A stretch of DNA of 64,000 nt, from assembly GCA_015680905.1 (NCBI GenBank), contig CM027385.1:78885501-78949500 (forward strand), written 5' to 3'. Of this stretch, positions 11,458 to 21,667 are shown in pieces (position 1 is the stretch's first letter; the number at the start of each line of letters is the position of its first letter). The notes under the pieces were generated by a model. That model ran no database searches and had not been told where the DNA came from. It worked only from the letters and a program-made list of their open reading frames with translations. The DNA is from Coptis chinensis. Its lineage: Eukaryota > Streptophyta > Magnoliopsida > Ranunculales > Ranunculaceae. The translations under genes were made by a program, and so were the position numbers.

Positions 11458-12609
11458 ATGGAGAAGAAGGAAGATATTCCCAACGCCACCCTCCCAGAAG
11501 CGATCATAGACGACATACTCATCCGACTACCTCTCAAATCTCTAGCAAGATTCAGGTGTGTATCGAAAAAATTGAATGATTTAAGTAGAGACTCTCGTTT
11601 TATTCAGATGCACAACACTCATTTCAAGAATAGAAACCAACTTTACCTCCTTACTGATTACAATGAAGAACCGAATCCTGGTTCGCTAGATTTAATGGGA
11701 TTATCCATTGATATCAAGTCTTGTCCTGAATATGTTTTTGGTGATTGCAATGGAGTATTTCTTGTATACAAGATTGATGACAATCACTTACCTGATACAT
11801 ATTGGTTACTAAATCCTTGTACTGGAGAATGCGTAATGTTACCAGAGCCTCCTTGTGAAGATATAGATTTGCAGTATAACAAGGATAATATTCATTATGG
11901 TTTTGGGTACAGCGAGAATGATAAGGACTATAAAGTTGTTAGAATCAGATCGATTTGCGTTAATGAAGGACATGCTATTCCTATAGAAGTTATGGTTTAT
12001 ACTCTTAGGAGTAATTCTTGGAGAAAGATTAAAAACAGTGGTGATGTACATGTTCCGTTTATACTACAGGAATTGAAGGCCGGAGGGGAAAGAGGGGCAC
12101 ATGTTAACGGTTTTGTTCATTGGGCAGCAAGTGATTTTTGTATTGATTGGCGTGATCAAGAAGAATGGTCTGAAATGTACGAGTTGAAAGATCATACTAC
12201 TAGTAAAATTATTGCATTTCACTTTGGAGGTGATACGTTTCAAGAGGTACCATATCCGGAGTATTATGGTGTGGATCTCTTTGAACATATTGGTATCTAC
12301 ACTTTGGATGGGAACCTTTGCTTACATGTTTATGTCAATTGCTGGACGACTCATATATGGGTGATGAGGGAGTATGGTTTGAGAGAGTCTTGGACCGAAT
12401 TGCTTATCATGAATGGCCCTAATTTGTGGGATTATCCTTTTCGTATATTACACTTTATTACAAATGCAGATGAAAGTGTTCTGCTTCAACTTCGACACCT
12501 GTGCCTCACATCAGAAGAACGTGTGAAAGAGGTTTATGATATTATTGGACATCGTACGTCTCAAGCAACATTGTATGTGGAGAGCCTTGTGGGACTAACT
12601 CAGCGTTAG
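11458..12609 (+). CDS. F-box protein with F-box-associated domain, copy 1
   Basis: A single-exon gene of 383 residues. An F-box lies at about residues 10-52 (LPEAIIDDILIRLPLKSLAR, then FRCVSK and RFIQMH). It is followed by an FBA-type interaction domain (GFGYSENDKDYKVVRI, VYTLRSNSWRKI, GFVHWAA, LDGNLCL, WVMREYGLRESWTEL). Such proteins join SKP1 and Cullin 1 in SCF ubiquitin ligases and use the FBA region to bind a target; the target here is unknown. The ATG chosen is the first in frame and lies about 175 bp after a TATA box. It is the best preserved member of a four-copy local F-box series. Confidence 0.9.
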   Translation: MEKKEDIPNATLPEAIIDDILIRLPLKSLARFRCVSKKLNDLSRDSRFIQMHNTHFKNRNQLYLLTDYNEEPNPGSLDLMGLSIDIKSCPEYVFGDCNGVFLVYKIDDNHLPDTYWLLNPCTGECVMLPEPPCEDIDLQYNKDNIHYGFGYSENDKDYKVVRIRSICVNEGHAIPIEVMVYTLRSNSWRKIKNSGDVHVPFILQELKAGGERGAHVNGFVHWAASDFCIDWRDQEEWSEMYELKDHTTSKIIAFHFGGDTFQEVPYPEYYGVDLFEHIGIYTLDGNLCLHVYVNCWTTHIWVMREYGLRESWTELLIMNGPNLWDYPFRILHFITNADESVLLQLRHLCLTSEERVKEVYDIIGHRTSQATLYVESLVGLTQR

Positions 12610-13361
12610 CTGGGAAGCTGTGGAATAAGAAAGAAAGCTAGGGGAGGAAAATGTCTTGCACTCTTGTGTGGCTGTTCTTGCATGCACTCTTGGTTGAATA
12701 ATTTGTGCTTCTCTCTTGAACATGCACATTTGTATTTTGAAAGGATCAGACCACAGTAACTTTGAATTTTGTAGTTTGTAATATGATTGAGCCATGGCAG
12801 TTGCAATAATAGGCGCTAATGTTGGGTCAGAAGTCTTGGCCTTTTAATTTCGAAAAGACTGTGGTACTTCTCCTGTATTATATCGACTGTGACGACCTCG
12901 CTGTCTAACCTTTAATCATCCCTTTTGTTTGGTTTTTAGGAATTCCTGCTTTCTGCTTCGTTCTTCCTTTTATGATCACCTATTGGAACTAGCATTTCAT
13001 TAGTTGCAGTGGTTGCTCCAAATTTGGAAATTTTGGTTTCTTTCTGCAAGCCAAACTATTATTGTTTTTGTTGGCGCTGACAATATTATTGTAGCAGATT
13101 AGCAGCAGCAACTAAGTGAACTAACTGCACCTGTAATAAGATCCTGTTTTGGTAGTAGCAATATTGCTAAGGGCATATGCATTCTTTGGACATGAATGTT
13201 GATTTTTCGTGGCATAATGGTTATTAAGTTTTTTGAGCAAGAAATTGCAGATGGGCATTCTAGCCTTATGAGCAGTTTGCTCCTTGCATCCCATGAGCTT
13301 GCACAACTTGTTACCCTCACTCTTGCTCACCACTGAACCCAGGGCACTCCCTTAAGAAACA
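12610..13361. other. F-box 1 downstream region
   Basis: No further gene seen. It includes a segment (about 13135-13325, AAGGGCATATGCATTCTTT to the AGTTTGCTCCTTGCA stretch) that recurs after the other F-box units near 18826-18965, 20890-21050 and 24725-24910. The F-box copies were therefore amplified with their 3' flanks. Confidence 0.65.
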
Positions 13362-13573
13362 TACTAAAGCTTCTCAGATAAGCTTGTTGTCGAAGTTTGA
13401 TGTCTAACGAGAAGAAGCTGGTTAAGATGGACTATTACCTTAGAATTTGGAAAGTCCACGCAGATCCTGGTTTACCTTTCCAATAAATCTTGTATACCAG
13501 TGTATACCTGATTGGCACAATGTATATATAGGTGCTCCACTATATAGATAGATTAGTGGTAACAAGTTGTAAA

Positions 13574-13703
13574 TGTTAGATATAGGCTGATTATGTAAAC
13601 GGGTACTTATGTATATTCCTAGTGTAGGGTTCAGTATATATGCTAATATCAGTTGTAATAGTTAGTTAACCTTTATAATACAATGTAGTCGACTTTGTTA
13701 TCA
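13574..13703. mobile_element. Solo LTR of TRIM size
   Basis: A 130-bp insertion starting TGTTAGATA and ending GTTATCA (TG...CA), flanked by a perfect 5-bp duplication GTAAA (13569-13573 and 13704-13708). The matching place in copy A (about 7764-7772) has a single GTAAA and no insert. Size and termini fit a solo LTR from a small terminal-repeat element (TRIM). It is a fossil with no coding sequence, younger than the segmental duplication. Confidence 0.82.
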
Positions 13704-14124
13704 GTAAAATTGTCTGCAACTCTGCATCGACTCTCCAAATGTAAATTTACAGCAAGACTTGGAGTGCTACGTGAAAAATCACATATAAAGCTTCTTGAAC
13801 ATGATAAATTCTGTTTTGCGTGTCAGCATTACTGAGATAGTTTCTCTTCCATCATATGTTTTACAGTAAGCTTTATGTTCTGCAAATTGTCAACCCTTAG
13901 GATTGTCATGGTACAAATACGGATCTACAATATACATTTTAAGACCCATGACTAATTTTGGCAAGTCTAGTGCAAGTGTGCAACTGCTTAAGGAACATTT
14001 ACATGGGAAGAAGTACGAATATTTCAGGGAAAGAGTTTCATGAGATTAGAAGCATATATAATATGTAAAAGATTCTCATTAGCCTATTTTCATCAATTCT
14101 TTTCTTTCCTTGTTGCTGGAAAAC

Positions 14125-14865
14125 TTTTTTTTTTTTTTATATATATGATAAGTAGATTTTATTAGAATGGACGTGCAAATCACTGTTACAGATAGTGAGT
14201 GAGAACATCACAAGTTCTGCAACTGAAAAGGAAAACATACATGGAAGTAAAAGAAAATAGCATCCCTAGAATATTACATCCCCGGAGCCGGCCATTATCA
14301 CACGAGGTCAATCCAGTACCAAGTTCCTGAATTGGAATTGTAGCCTTTCCTCATAATTAGACATCCAATACCACAACAGTTACAACACACTTTTGATCTC
14401 CCCGACTGTTTGTGAGACCGAGCATTCTTTGTTCCTGAAAATATGATGATTTCGGTTCTTCCATATTACCCAAATAACAGCATATGGTAATAGACTCCAA
14501 ATGATCGATCCAAAACTCTTCCCTCCTTCTTGGCCAATTTGCAAGAAATTCTTCGACTGAAACGGCTTGCACTAGCAAAGGAAACGCCATAACCATTGGT
14601 TGGAACATGAGAGTCCATACCTCCAAAGCGAAGCCGTAATGCAGGAACACATGACTAATGCTCTCCATGAACATATTACACATAGTACAAATGGGAGAAA
14701 CCACCATACCTCTACGAAGTAGAGCATCCGCCGTTAAGATGCGCCTATGCATGACACACCAAAAGAAGAACTTCACTTTTAGAGGAATTGGGATTTACCA
14801 GACAACTCTTGAAGGAAAAGGAGTGGATATTTGTTCTGGAGGACGATCATGTTCACGGATTTTAT
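14125..14865 (-). mobile_element. 5'-truncated LINE with zf-RVT domain
   Basis: The insert begins on the plus strand with a T-run (14125-14138), i.e. a poly(A) tail on the minus strand. It is flanked by a perfect 12-bp duplication TTGCTGGAAAAC (14113-14124 and 14866-14877). Minus-strand frame 14776-14357 encodes the zinc-binding region found after plant LINE reverse transcriptases (KFFFWCVMHRRILTADALLR, CTMC, SHVFLH). The usual final Cys after the HxxxH part is a Tyr. The RT domain is missing, so this is a typical dead-on-arrival 5' truncation. Copy A has the empty site near 8190. Confidence 0.88.
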
Positions 14866-14924
14866 TTGCTGGAAAACGTTTTTGGAACATGGTAAAGCCA
14901 TACAAAAAACATGAACAGTGTTCC

Positions 14925-15044
14925 CACAAAATTCTGCAAAACAAAATGAAGTCGAAAGCTTTTCTCTGCTAGAGGCAGAGCATACACAAAATTCTGCAAA
15001 ACAAAATGAAGTTGAAAGCTTTTCTCTGCTAGCGACAGAGCATA
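14925..15044. repeat. 60-bp tandem duplication
   Basis: Two adjacent 60-bp copies (14925-14984 and 14985-15044) starting CACAAAATTCTGCAAAACAA, differing at a few bases. Copy A has one copy, near 8245-8310, so this arose after the segmental duplication. Confidence 0.9.
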
Positions 15045-15224
15045 CATAAGGGAATGAAGACCTTGAGAAAATTATCTTCGGGTAACATGTCTTACGTCCT
15101 AAGAAGCTTTTTGTACAGTTTCAGATTTTCAGTGTGCCCTGTTACTTGCAAAGAATTTCAAAACGAATGTTTGAGTGAGGTGCAAAAACAATAAAATATG
15201 ACAGCAAAAATGCACTTATATATT

Positions 15225-15787
15225 TTTTTGCATGCAAGTAAGGAGTTGCATTACGAATAAAAGAATGTGTTACAGAGAGAGAATAAGATTACATTGCATC
15301 TGACTTGACAAAATCTAAGTAGGATCAAAAGGGGCAGTCCACTCTCGGAACAAAACCTGGTCGAATGTCACTCCAAACAGCTTGTCCATTATCAAGAGTT
15401 GAGCCATACCTTGCTGCATCTGCTCGAAAGTTAGCTTCACAAAAGTTACTAATTATTCTCCAAGAGCTAAGTTTTGAAGTTGCTATTTTCCATCTTGCTC
15501 TGATCCTCTACGTGTGTTCTCCATAAGACTCTGTCCCACTGCCGATGAATCACATTCTATCGGTAACTCAGACCATCCTCTATGCACAGCATGTTCGGCT
15601 GCCAAGACGATTGCCCAATATTCTGCTTCAAAGTTTGTTACTACTCCAAGCCCTTGTGCAAGAACACCTAGTATCTGATTGTCTTTTCCTAAAGAGAACA
15701 CCAGCACCTTCATTGCCTGGATTGCCAAGGAGCCATGGGTGTTGGCTTTTATACAATACACATTTCAAATGTAAGTTTTACATACAT
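15225..15787 (-). mobile_element. LINE-derived fragment with RNase H-like domain
   Basis: An insert present in copy B and absent from copy A (which reads straight through at about 8478-8490). It starts with a short T-run on the plus strand. The minus-strand frame about 15761-15483 resembles the plant LINE RNase H (RVT_3) fold: KANTHGS (usual NTDGS Asp replaced by His), FEAEYWA and PIECDSS, continuing in decayed form toward 15310 (EANFRADAARYGS). No clear target duplication was found, and the right edge is uncertain (15787-15812). It is not the 5' half of the LINE at 14125-14865: the two are in the wrong order to be one element. Confidence 0.7.
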
Positions 15788-17806
15788 TCATTCACTGGTT
15801 GACAAGTGGTGCGGTAAAAAGACTTTCAAAACTGGGCCATTGGAGGATACTTCAATGGAATCTCCATTTTGAATTGAATGGAACACATGAGAGCCATCAA
15901 TATAAATTACACCTTCTTGACTATACCAAGTGGCATGCATGGATTCACCAGATTTAATCAATCCATGCATTAAGCTAGAATTAGTTGCTCCATGTAAAAT
16001 GGGCTCTCTTACTAGATACTGTAGGTCATGGCTCGCAATGTGCATCGGAAATCCTCCTGCTGATAGCATGGCTGCTGTGGATCCAGCAGCAGTAGATACC
16101 CTGAGACCGCTTGATCGACAATTCACCTTAGGTGATCCGTTCCCTTTAGTTCTGCAATATCATAGAGAAGGATTAAACATCTGGTACTTCGAATTGTTTC
16201 TAACAATAATATCCCTTACTGGCTTACTTAAATGAGAACCGAGAAACTGTTGCTGGACAAGGATGGGAAATCAGAAGATCGTTGAGAGCATATTGTGGCA
16301 GCAGTTGTCTGTTTACAGATATTGATATCCTTGACAGCTCAGAGAAAGCTTTTCGTCCTTCAAGGATGTCGTCTAACACCTAAAAGAAATGATTAATTGC
16401 TGTTACTCCTGTTAGTATTCCCCCTTTTAAGAATCTTTACAATTACAAGTAGTTAAATGTTTAAGATTTGTTTGGTAACCAATCATGAATCATTTCACTT
16501 AAGGTGATCTTAGTTCAAGCTTCAAAAATCTGAATTTGATATTACTAAATCTTCCAAGTGATCGTGTCTATGCGCGCAGACTTGTTTAGGATTCCTCTTT
16601 AAGATGCTTTATATATTGTACCAGCTTAAGGCTTTGCGTTCCTCAAGCAGGCCCTGTGGATTGGCCTCAAGAAGCAAATTGCCTTGGTTGCGACTTGTGA
16701 ACAATTAAAAGTCGACCAATCATCAAATAGGATAAACTACTCCCGCTAAACTCCAATATAAAGAACTTAGAATGTATAAATGGAGCTTTTATCAATCACA
16801 AGGAACACATTCTATGTTATTTACTAGAGAGAGTGATTGGAATTTACATGATTCTTTCTCTAACTTAAAATGAGAGTTTCTCTACTTTCTTAGTAAGGTG
16901 TACTTACTTGTTCAAAATTTCCAACTGTAGCAGCACATAGGTAGCCAGTGCTCCTTGTAGCATCAAACTCATTACTCAGTTCTTCCACCTAGATAAAGAA
17001 AATATTAGGATGTTCAAGAGAAAACATATCTTACTAATTCTGAGCCAGATGAAGCAAAAGGAAGAAACAATATCTAAATTTTGAAACACAATGCAAGATA
17101 TCAAAAGTATTAGCAACTGAATTGACCTCTTCAGCTACTGTAGGATCTGAGTTCACTCCTAGAACTGGAATCGAGTCATCCATGAAGTGACTGGCCTGCA
17201 GAAGAGTACCATCACCTCCAATAGTGATGACCATCTCCACATCACGGATCGGTTGCACTAGATTGTTACGTAAAAGGGGCTCCCAATCAAGCGATTTGCG
17301 TCGCAGAATATTTTCACAAAATCTAATTGCATCTTTATGAACCTTTCGCCTGTTGTCCAAGAAACTTAAAACCTGCATTACCCAGGAAGGTTAATTAACT
17401 CCATGGTTGGATATAAAAAAGTACTGGGAATAAGAAAGAGATGCCAACTACCTAAATTAGTAACTACTAGAAAAAGTACATGAACATGCCAACAAAAAGC
17501 CCGGTCTTATCTGCCCATGAACATTTTTATCTAAGCCTACGAGTTAACTTCATTAAACCCTTTGAACTTGAACTATACCTATATCTTCACAACAAGAACA
17601 TGATTCCTCTATAAACATTTATGCATAAGAGTGTTCAGTTCTAACTTTTACACCAACACAACAACTTATTTTTAAAAATGTTCCAAAATAAAAGCATAGA
17701 AATGAGAGCAGACCTTCGAGTTTGAGACATGAGAGATACCGTTTGTACGGCTGGTTGGGTACACATTGAATGGCTTCAAAAGCAATAGCAGTCTTTTTCT
17801 CCACAT
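15788..17806 (-). CDS. NADK3: NADH kinase (NADK3-like), copy B
   Basis: Exons 17806-17714, 17372-17127, 16988-16908, 16379-16228, 16151-15788; 311 residues. The exon structure is identical to copy A. The start is MWRKRLLLLLKPFNVYP; GGDGT is at residues 83-87; the other family motifs are RSTGYLCAAT, NDLLISHPCPATVSRF and SSGLRVSTAAGSTAAM. It keeps family-typical residues where copy A has changed (REPI, WYS) and ends FLPHHLSTSE, nearer the Arabidopsis FLSHGIS end. Its 3' UTR is interrupted at once by a LINE fragment, so the stop and polyadenylation context may be affected. No MITE lies in its leader. It is predicted to be the more conserved kinase of the pair. Confidence 0.9.
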
Positions 17807-18010
17807 CTCTTTCTTCTCTAACTACAGAGTCCAGAGTCACAGCAACCAATTTCATTAACCACCTTGGGCTTATACGTCGGTTTTTTTATTGGACCTGGTT
17901 TCGAAATATTGGAGTCAGCCCAACCCGTGTTTTTTTTTTCTCATTTGGTACTGTGTTTTCATTTTTACAACTGTCTATTCTTTCTTGCCTGTCAAGTTTC
18001 AAGAAACCAA

Positions 18011-18590
18011 ATGGAGAAGAATAACAAAAACCAAGTTTACCTATAACAATAAAACGATATCTTGTTCGCTAGATGTAATGGGATTGTCCATTAATATCAA
18101 ATCTTGTCATGGAGATGTTTTTGGTGATTGGAGTGGGCTATTTCTTGTATACCTATAAGCACAATCCTAAAACATTGTGGTTTCATACTAAATCCTAGTA
18201 CCAGAGCCTCCTTGTGAAGATACAGATTTGCAGTATAAGGATAATATTCATTGTGGTTTTGGGTACTGTGAGAATGATAAGGACTATAAAGTTGTTAATC
18301 AAGGATATAGTATTCCTATAGAAGTTGTGGTTTATACTCTTAGGAGCAATTCTTGGAGAAATCTTGAAGGCAGTGGTGATGTACATGCATGTCCGTTTAT
18401 ACTACAGGAATTGAAAGACAAGGGGAAAGAGGGACACATGTTAATGGTTTCGTTCATTGGGCAGCAGATGATTTTTGTATTGATTGGCGTGACAAGGTTT
18501 ATAGAGAAGATGAATGGTCCCGAGTTGAAAGATATTATGCATAGTAAAATTATTGCATTTGATATTTGATGTGCTATTTTGCGGTATTGT
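18011..18590 (+). pseudogene. F-box gene copy 2, deleted pseudogene
   Basis: The leader (CAAGTTTCAAGAAACCAAATG) and first codons match F-box copy 1, but the F-box itself is deleted and the frame stops after about a dozen codons. Later blocks align to copy 1: the SLDVMGLSINIKSC region (18063-18150), GFGYCENDKDYKVV and VYTLRSNSWRNL (18228-18400), and the DFCIDWR stretch in another frame (18470-18500). Frame shifts and internal deletions separate them. Homology fades about 18590, just before a SINE. It cannot make an F-box protein. Confidence 0.88.
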
Positions 18591-18627
18591 CTTTTTCGTA
18601 TGTTAAGCTTTGAAAATGAAGGTGAAA

Positions 18628-18759
18628 CAGGTGCCGACTAGCAAAGTCGGTAAAATTTTTGGGTGATGATACCAGAAGTTTAGGGCTCGAACTCCGCCAT
18701 CATCAAAGAGTTACTGATCTCATTTAAAACAGGCTTACCAAAAAAATAAAATAAAATAA
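18628..18759 (+). mobile_element. tRNA-derived SINE
   Basis: About 130 bp with a pol III box A-like TAGCAAAGTCGG (about 18639-18650) and a box B-like GGCTCGAACTCC about 43 bp later. It ends in an A-rich tail (AAAAAAATAAAATAAAATAA). It is flanked by 13-bp duplications AATGAAGGTGAAA (18615-18627) and AATGGAGGTGAAA (18760-18772), one mismatch. It lies in the eroded 3' part of F-box pseudogene 2. Confidence 0.82.
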
Positions 18760-19131
18760 AATGGAGGTGAAAGTGTGCTGCTTCAAGGTCCTGGTCTACA
18801 ATTGTACGTGGTAGTAGTATTATTACTAAGGGCATATGCATTCTTATGGCATGAATGTTGATTTTTCATGGTATCAAACCGTATCATGGTTTAGTTTTTT
18901 GAGGAAGAAATTGGGGATGGGCATTCTAGCCTTATGAGCAGTTTGCTCCTTGCAGTCCATGAGCTTGCACGTCCTTTTATTCCGAAGTTTGGGTATAGTG
19001 ATTTCGAACGGAATATCTGAATTCCGTCGAATATTTCGGTTTTTGCAAAAATCGGAACGGTATCGAAATAACAATATAATGTCGAAAAATATAAATTTTC
19101 CAATTTTGGTCGAAATAACCTAGCTCTAAAG

Positions 19132-20325
19132 ATGGACAAGAAGAAGAACATGAAAAAGAAGAAGGAAGAGATTATTTCTAACGCCACACTCCCACAAGTG
19201 ATCATTGAGGACAACATACTCACAAGACTACCAGTCAAGTCACTAACTAGATTCAGGTGTGTATCCAAAACATGGAACATGTTATATACAGACCCTCGTT
19301 TTATAGACATGCACCTTACTCATTCAAAGCATAACAAAAACCAACTTAACCTCATCACTGACGAATCTGGTTACAACCCACGTTTGGTACCACTTGATGG
19401 AGTGGCAAGAGGGTTGTCCTTATATATTAACTCTACTGAGGCTACTGTTTATGGTTCTTGTAATGGTATATTATTGTTATATCATGGCGGTTCCGGAAGT
19501 TCCGATAGCCCGCCTCGTATAGGCGGGGATTTGTGGTTATATAATCCTAGTACTGAAGAATGCTTAGATATACCTGAGCCACCTTGGGAAAATATAGATT
19601 TTAAGCCTTGTGATTATGTGCATTATGGTTTTGGTTATAGTGAAACTGATAAGGATTATAAAGTTGTTAGGATTAGTTCTTTTCATGTTACTGAGTATAA
19701 TCACGTCATTCCGAAAGAAGTCTTAGTATACTCGCTGCGTAGAAAAGCTTGGAGAAAAATTGATGACAGTGGTGATAAACATGTTCCATTTATACTACAA
19801 GAATTGGAATTCCAATCGGTAAAAGGGGAACTTGTTAATGGTTCTGTTCATTGGAAAGGAGAGGACTTTTGTATTGACTGGCGTAACAAGGTTTATGGGT
19901 TAAAAGAAAAAGCTACTAGTAAAATTATTGCATTTAACCTTGAAGATGAGACTTTTCATGAGGTGCCTCACCCTGAGTATTATGGTTTGGATTTGCTTGG
20001 TACTATTACTGTTTGTACTTTAGATGGATACCTTTGCTTAATTAAGTTTGCGGATATTGGTTGGAATAAAGACGTGTGGGTGATGACGGAGTATGGTGTG
20101 AGAGAATCTTGGACAAAACTGTTTAGCATCGAAGAGCCTATTCTGCAGGGTTGTTGTTTTCGTATGGTATGCTCTTTAAAGAAAGGTGAACATGTTCTGT
20201 GCTCTGATATTGATCTATATCAGTATTCCATCAAAGGACAAATCTTGAAAAAGTTTCATTCTCTTGTACCTTATTATTATTCATTAGCAACAATGTACAT
20301 GGAGAGCCTTGTTGATATAACTTAG
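19132..20325 (+). CDS. F-box protein with F-box-associated domain, copy 3
   Basis: A single exon of 397 residues with a lysine-rich start (MDKKKNMKKKKEE). The F-box is at about residues 17-60 (LPQVIIEDNILTRLPVKSLT, FRCVSKTWN, RFIDMH). The FBA region has GFGYSETDKDYKVVRI, VYSLRRKAWRKI, GSVHW, LDGYLCL and WVMTEYGVRESWTKLFSIEE. It is clearly paralogous to the gene at 11458-12609 but well diverged. It is a likely SCF substrate receptor of unknown target. The upstream 150 bp are AT-rich and unlike copy 1's promoter, so expression may differ. Confidence 0.9.
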   Translation: MDKKKNMKKKKEEIISNATLPQVIIEDNILTRLPVKSLTRFRCVSKTWNMLYTDPRFIDMHLTHSKHNKNQLNLITDESGYNPRLVPLDGVARGLSLYINSTEATVYGSCNGILLLYHGGSGSSDSPPRIGGDLWLYNPSTEECLDIPEPPWENIDFKPCDYVHYGFGYSETDKDYKVVRISSFHVTEYNHVIPKEVLVYSLRRKAWRKIDDSGDKHVPFILQELEFQSVKGELVNGSVHWKGEDFCIDWRNKVYGLKEKATSKIIAFNLEDETFHEVPHPEYYGLDLLGTITVCTLDGYLCLIKFADIGWNKDVWVMTEYGVRESWTKLFSIEEPILQGCCFRMVCSLKKGEHVLCSDIDLYQYSIKGQILKKFHSLVPYYYSLATMYMESLVDIT

Positions 20326-21662
20326 AGTTATCTGGGAAGCTGTAGGATAGGATAGAAAGGGAAGGAAAATTAACTGTCTAGTTTATCTGTTCTGCATGGA
20401 CTTAAAGCTGCCTTTTGTCAAGGGATGAAGAGAAATCGAGATTGTTTGGCAACCAGAGCTTCTCTTGTGAAAATACTTGGATCATGAAGAGGACCATCTG
20501 GTAAGTTTGAATTTCGTAGTTTATAATATTGAGCCTTGACATTGTAATATTGTGCACACTACTTTTGTTGCAATAGCCAATAGGCACTATGCTGGTCAGA
20601 AGTCTTGGCTTGTTTACTTTCCGTAGAGACTAGTATTTCTCCTGTAATGACTGTAACCTCCTATAACTAATCTTTCATCATTGCCATGTTTGGGTTTTAT
20701 TGGAGTTCCTGTGCTCTGTTTGTTTATCCTTTTAATTTTTGGATAACCTCTTGGTACTAGCATTTAGATGTGGTAGGGAGTTTCCATTCTTGCAATTCTT
20801 GGTGTTTTCCTTCATGTCAAACTGTTGTTGTTGGTACTAGCAACATTGTTATTAGCAGCAGCAGTAGCTGAAGCAGCAGGAGAAGTAAGATCGTGTTTTA
20901 TTAGTAGCAATTTTACTAAGGGCATATGTATTCTTTTTACGTAAATGATAATCTTTTTGAGGCATCATGCTTTTGTGGTTAAGATTTTTGAGCAACAAAT
21001 TGGATATAGTCATTCTAGTTTTATGGGCAGTTAGGTTCTTGCAGTCCATGAGAAACCTATTAATGACACCATTGCGGAGGAAGATTTGGGCAGTTCAGAA
21101 AGATAGCCATCAACTAGTTTAGTCTTTCGAAACCGTAGGCTTGGAAGTATTTAACATGTACCCTGAGTCGGCGGAGGGTCAATCTTTGGATGACTTTGCT
21201 CCTGCATTACATCTTCCTCTATTCTCTGTACTATAAAAGAATTCAGTTCAGTTGCGTCAGTAAATACTGAATATGTTAAGATTTGTCAAGTTTGCTAGGA
21301 TGTCCGTTCTAGTAGTTGTAAGTTGTAACTACAGAACAACTGTAACTTTTTCTTACATAGAAATCTGTATATAGACGTCAAGTGTCTGACAAACCAAGTG
21401 ATCTCATAATGAAAAGTCCTCTGGTTGTTTATCCTTTTCTTCTTGTTCAATTTCTCTGGTTTCTGTAGTTGGTTTCTTAATAATATCATTAACTTTGCAT
21501 GCACTACATCGAAATTCTATATCATTGTCTCTACTTCTGGCTGCTTTTGTCTTAACCGGCTCCCTTCTTCCCATCTCTCCAGCACAGAACAAACGTACAT
21601 ATTTTAACATTACCAATAGAAAACTATGCACTAGCAGCATGAAAACCCTGGATAACACCCTT
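20326..21662. other. F-box 3 downstream region
   Basis: It holds the 3' flank shared with the other F-box units (20890-21050). An extra ~370-bp stretch (about 21272-21640, starting TGTTAAGATTTGTC) has no counterpart in the parallel region after F-box 4; it could be an insertion but has no proven ends. No gene seen. Confidence 0.55.
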
Positions 21663-21667
21663 GCTAA

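Larger units (their letters stand above)
7579..12609. repeat. Tandem segmental duplication, copy A
   Basis: From TAAAGCTTCTCAGATAA at about 7579 the sequence matches 13362 onward, through the downstream flank, the whole NADH kinase gene, its promoter and the F-box gene. Copy A has the intact F-box gene. It lacks the solo LTR and LINE insertions of copy B, and carries a MITE (10177-11035) absent from copy B. The gene-free part 7579-8476 is the kinase's 3' flank. Confidence 0.9.
13362..18590. repeat. Tandem segmental duplication, copy B
   Basis: This is the direct repeat of 7579-12609, diverged by substitutions and by insertions: a solo LTR (13574-13703), a LINE (14125-14865), a 60-bp tandem duplication (14925-15044) and an RNase H-bearing LINE fragment (about 15225-15787). 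The kinase is intact. The F-box gene has lost its F-box region. Confidence 0.9.

Noticed and set aside
14125-15787. The zf-RVT and RNase H pieces as one LINE
   Set aside because: On the minus strand RNase H would come before the zinc region, host-block sequence (14878-15224) lies between them, and the first piece has its own poly(A) tail and target duplication.
21272-21640. Possible solo LTR starting TGTTAAGATTTGTC
   Set aside because: No matching CA end with a target duplication could be found; only its absence from the F-box 4 flank suggests an insertion.
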